In this document: one piece after another, positions 4,635-6,683 of the stretch
Layout: each line of letters starts with the position of its first letter
Numbering within the stretch: position 1 is the stretch's first letter
Source of the DNA: Actinoplanes liguriensis
Lineage (GTDB): Bacteria > Actinomycetota > Actinomycetes > Mycobacteriales > Micromonosporaceae
Reading direction: 5' to 3'
NCBI GenBank assembly: GCA_000715855.1
Contig: KL571328.1
Location: 20,609-27,291, forward strand
Length of the DNA stretch: 6,683 nt
The notes under the pieces: generated by a model
What the model was told of the DNA's origin: nothing
Database searches by the model: none
Seen by the model: only the letters and a program-made list of their open reading frames with translations
Made by a program: the position numbers and the translations under genes

Positions 4635-6638
4635 GTGATCCGACGACTCTTGGTGGCCGACCGTGGTGAGATCGCCCGCCGGGTGTTCGCCACCTGCCGT
4701 CTGGTCGGCATCGAGACGGTCGCCGTCTACTCGGACGTCGACACCGACGCCCCGCACGTCAACGAGGCCGACTACGCCGTCCACCTGGAGGGCAGCACCC
4801 GGGCCACGACGTACCTGGAGCAGCACGCGCTGATCGCGGCCGCCAAACGGGCCGGGGCGAACGCCGTGCACCCGGGCAACGGGGCGCTGGCCGAGGACCC
4901 GGAGTTCGCCGCCGCGGTCACCGACGCCGGGATGATCTGGGTCGGGCCGCCGGCCGCGACGCTGCGCACGCTGCACCGCAAGTCCGAGACGAAGAAGCTG
5001 GTCGCCGAGGCGAAGGTGCCGGTGCTGCCGACCTTCACCGACCCGGCGACGGTGCCGGGCTTCCCGGTGCTGATCAAACCGGACGCCGGCATCGGGGGCG
5101 CCGGCATGCGGGTGGTCCGGGACGCGTCGACGCTGGCCGAGGCGGTCGCGTCGGCCCGGCGCGAGGTGGACGGTGACGTGTTCTGCGAGCCGTACGTCGC
5201 CAACGTCCGCCACATCGAAGTGCCGATCCTGGCCGACGCGATGGGCGCGGTCGTGCCGTTCGGCGAGCGCGAATGCTCGGTGCAGCGCCGCTACCAGAAG
5301 ATCGTCGAGGAGACCCCGTCACCCGCGGTCGACACGGCGCTGCGCGAGGACCTGTGCCGTGCGGCGATCGTCGCGGTCCGGGCGCTCGGCTTCGTCGGCG
5401 CCGGGGCGGTCGAGTTCCTGCTCGACGCGGACGGCGACTTCTGGTTCCTGGAGCTCACCCCGACCCTGCAGACCGATCACGCGGTCACCGAGTGCACCTC
5501 CGGATACGACCTGGTCCGGCTCCAGCTGCTGATCGCCGAGGGCGGCAGCCTGCCGATGCCCGGGCCGCCGCCGATCCGCGGGCACGCCATCGAGGTGCGG
5601 ATCTGCGCGGAGGATCCGGCGTACGCGTGGCTGCCGTCGGCCGGCACACTGCACCGGTTCGCGGTGCCCGACGTGGCCGGCGCGTTCCGCCCGCTTCCGC
5701 AGCCCGGCCTGCGCCTGGACTCCGGCGTCGCGGACGGCTCGGTCACCGGCCCGCACCACGACCCGATGCTCGCCAAGCTCGTCGCCTGGGCGCCGTCCCG
5801 GCAGGAAGCGGCCCGGATGCTGGCGTCCGCACTCGCCCGGGCCCAGCTGCACGGCGTGGTGACCAACCGCGACCTGCTGGTCCGCACGCTGCGGCACCAC
5901 TCGTTCCGCTCCGGCGACATCGACACCGGCTTCCTGGACCGGCACCCTGAGGTGTTCGCGCCGCTGCTCTCCTCGGTCGACGCGGTCCGGCTCTCCTGCC
6001 TGGCGTCCGCGCTGGCCGGGGCCGCCGACCGCCGTGCCAGCGCCCCGGTGCTGGGCACCCTGCCGTCCGGCTGGCGGAACGTCCCGTCCGGCTCGCAGAC
6101 CGCGGTCTACGACGGCCCGACCGGCCCGGTCGAGGTCGGCTACCGGATGAATCGGCACGGCGAGCTGGCCGGCTGGTGGGTCCGCCCGGTCGACCCCGAG
6201 GAGCTGGACCTGGCCGGGCTCGGTCAGGCGCCGGTCGACGAGCACCCGCCGATCGTGGTCGTCTCGGCGAGCCGTGACCGGGTGGTCCTGAACGTCCAGG
6301 GCATCCGCCTGGCGGTCCTGGTGCACCGCGTCGGGGACGTCTCCTACGTGGACAGCCCCGAAGGATCGGTCACACTGCGTGAGATCTCGCGCTTCCCGCT
6401 GCCCGCTCCGGAGGCCGCGGAGAGCTCGCTGATCGCCCCGCTCCCGGGGGCGGTCCGCCGCGTTCTCGTGGTGCCCGGCCAGCGCGTCCGTGCCGGCGAG
6501 CTGCTGCTCACGCTGGAGGCGATGAAGCTCGAACACCCGGTCCACGCACCGTCGGCCGGCGTGGTCGCGTCACTCCCGGTACATCCCGGCGCGGAGGTCG
6601 ACACCGGCGAGCTCCTGGCAATCCTCGACCCCGAATAA
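4635..6638 (+). CDS. Biotin carboxylase / biotin carrier (alpha) subunit homologue with altered carboxylase active site
   Basis: The protein is 667 aa, the usual length of PCC/MCC alpha subunits. A biotin carboxylase region (about 1-445) is followed by a linker matching the BC-CT bridging (BT) region (about 480-590). It ends in a biotinyl domain (598-667) with the modification motif EAMKL, biotinyl-lysine K631. Residues aligning with E. coli AccC that are kept: K116, K148 (K159), H193 (H209), K222 (K238), E260 (E276), E273 (E288), Q279 (Q294) and R322 (R338). Changed: N290 to T275, R292 to T277, V295 to T280 and E296 to D281. Also ANRGEIA has become ADRGEIA (8-14), HPGYGFLSE has become HPGNGALAE (79-87), and the glycine loop has become DAGIGGAGM (150-158). 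R292 and E296 bind bicarbonate and act as base in AccC, so carboxylation of biotin is probably poor or absent. ATP binding and biotinylation by BirA may persist. The gene starts 11 nt after the beta-like gene, so co-transcription and complex formation are expected. Confidence 0.9.
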   Translation: MIRRLLVADRGEIARRVFATCRLVGIETVAVYSDVDTDAPHVNEADYAVHLEGSTRATTYLEQHALIAAAKRAGANAVHPGNGALAEDPEFAAAVTDAGMIWVGPPAATLRTLHRKSETKKLVAEAKVPVLPTFTDPATVPGFPVLIKPDAGIGGAGMRVVRDASTLAEAVASARREVDGDVFCEPYVANVRHIEVPILADAMGAVVPFGERECSVQRRYQKIVEETPSPAVDTALREDLCRAAIVAVRALGFVGAGAVEFLLDADGDFWFLELTPTLQTDHAVTECTSGYDLVRLQLLIAEGGSLPMPGPPPIRGHAIEVRICAEDPAYAWLPSAGTLHRFAVPDVAGAFRPLPQPGLRLDSGVADGSVTGPHHDPMLAKLVAWAPSRQEAARMLASALARAQLHGVVTNRDLLVRTLRHHSFRSGDIDTGFLDRHPEVFAPLLSSVDAVRLSCLASALAGAADRRASAPVLGTLPSGWRNVPSGSQTAVYDGPTGPVEVGYRMNRHGELAGWWVRPVDPEELDLAGLGQAPVDEHPPIVVVSASRDRVVLNVQGIRLAVLVHRVGDVSYVDSPEGSVTLREISRFPLPAPEAAESSLIAPLPGAVRRVLVVPGQRVRAGELLLTLEAMKLEHPVHAPSAGVVASLPVHPGAEVDTGELLAILDPE

Positions 6639-6640
6639 CC

Positions 6641-6683
6641 AACTTCAAGATCTTCATGTCCTAGCTCCGCTGTGGTCCGGACC
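6641..6683 (+). other. Possible terminator, right half outside the window
   Basis: This gene-free stretch starts 2 nt after the carboxylase operon stop. It contains the 8-bp palindrome AAGATCTT (6647-6654) and ends exactly with the 10-bp palindrome GGTCCGGACC (6674-6683). If the palindrome continues with ACAGCGGAG beyond the edge, CTCCGCTGT (6665-6673) would be its left arm and form a long hairpin. This cannot be seen here. Confidence 0.3.

Overview
The window is high-GC DNA (about 70% G+C) with GTG starts and strong G/C bias at third codon positions. Its Crp-type regulator is nearly identical in its key segments to the mycobacterial Crp (Rv3676) family. Together these point to an actinomycete, and the protein flavour suggests Micromonosporaceae (Actinoplanes-like). 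That taxonomic placement is inference.

Left part, minus strand (1-2115). Reading leftwards from a divergent promoter region there is a membrane-anchored CapA-family metallophosphatase-like protein (922-2115), endonuclease III (nth, 46-885), and the first 16 codons of a putative lipoprotein that runs off the window (1-49). The last gene overlaps the nth stop codon. The order crp / nth / thioredoxin-like exported protein is a known actinobacterial neighbourhood (in M. tuberculosis, Rv3676, Rv3674c and Rv3673c). Here capA sits between crp and nth.

Middle, plus strand (2116-3104). A 205-bp divergent intergenic region holds a candidate crp promoter, and crp itself (2321-2998) follows. After crp come a strong 12-bp stem hairpin (probable terminator) and a separate AT-rich element with 15-bp perfect arms.

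Right part, plus strand (3253-6638). This is a two-gene operon resembling an acyl-CoA carboxylase: a carboxyltransferase (beta-like) gene, then, 11 bases on, a biotin carboxylase plus biotin-carrier (alpha-like) gene. Both read as full, uninterrupted frames, but both have lost active-site residues. The beta-like protein is 456 aa, against roughly 520-530 aa for the family. It lacks glycine-rich signatures in both halves and about 60-70 residues near its C-terminus. The alpha-like protein keeps most ATP-site residues and a perfect biotinylation motif. However, it has replaced the Asn, Arg and Glu of the conserved EMNxRxQVEH segment, which in biotin carboxylase bind metal and bicarbonate and supply the base. 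The pair therefore looks like a decayed or repurposed carboxylase whose biotin carrier is still intact. This is the most interesting content of the window.

The last 45 bases after the operon hold no gene. They end in a palindrome that is cut by the window edge and may be the left half of a terminator hairpin.
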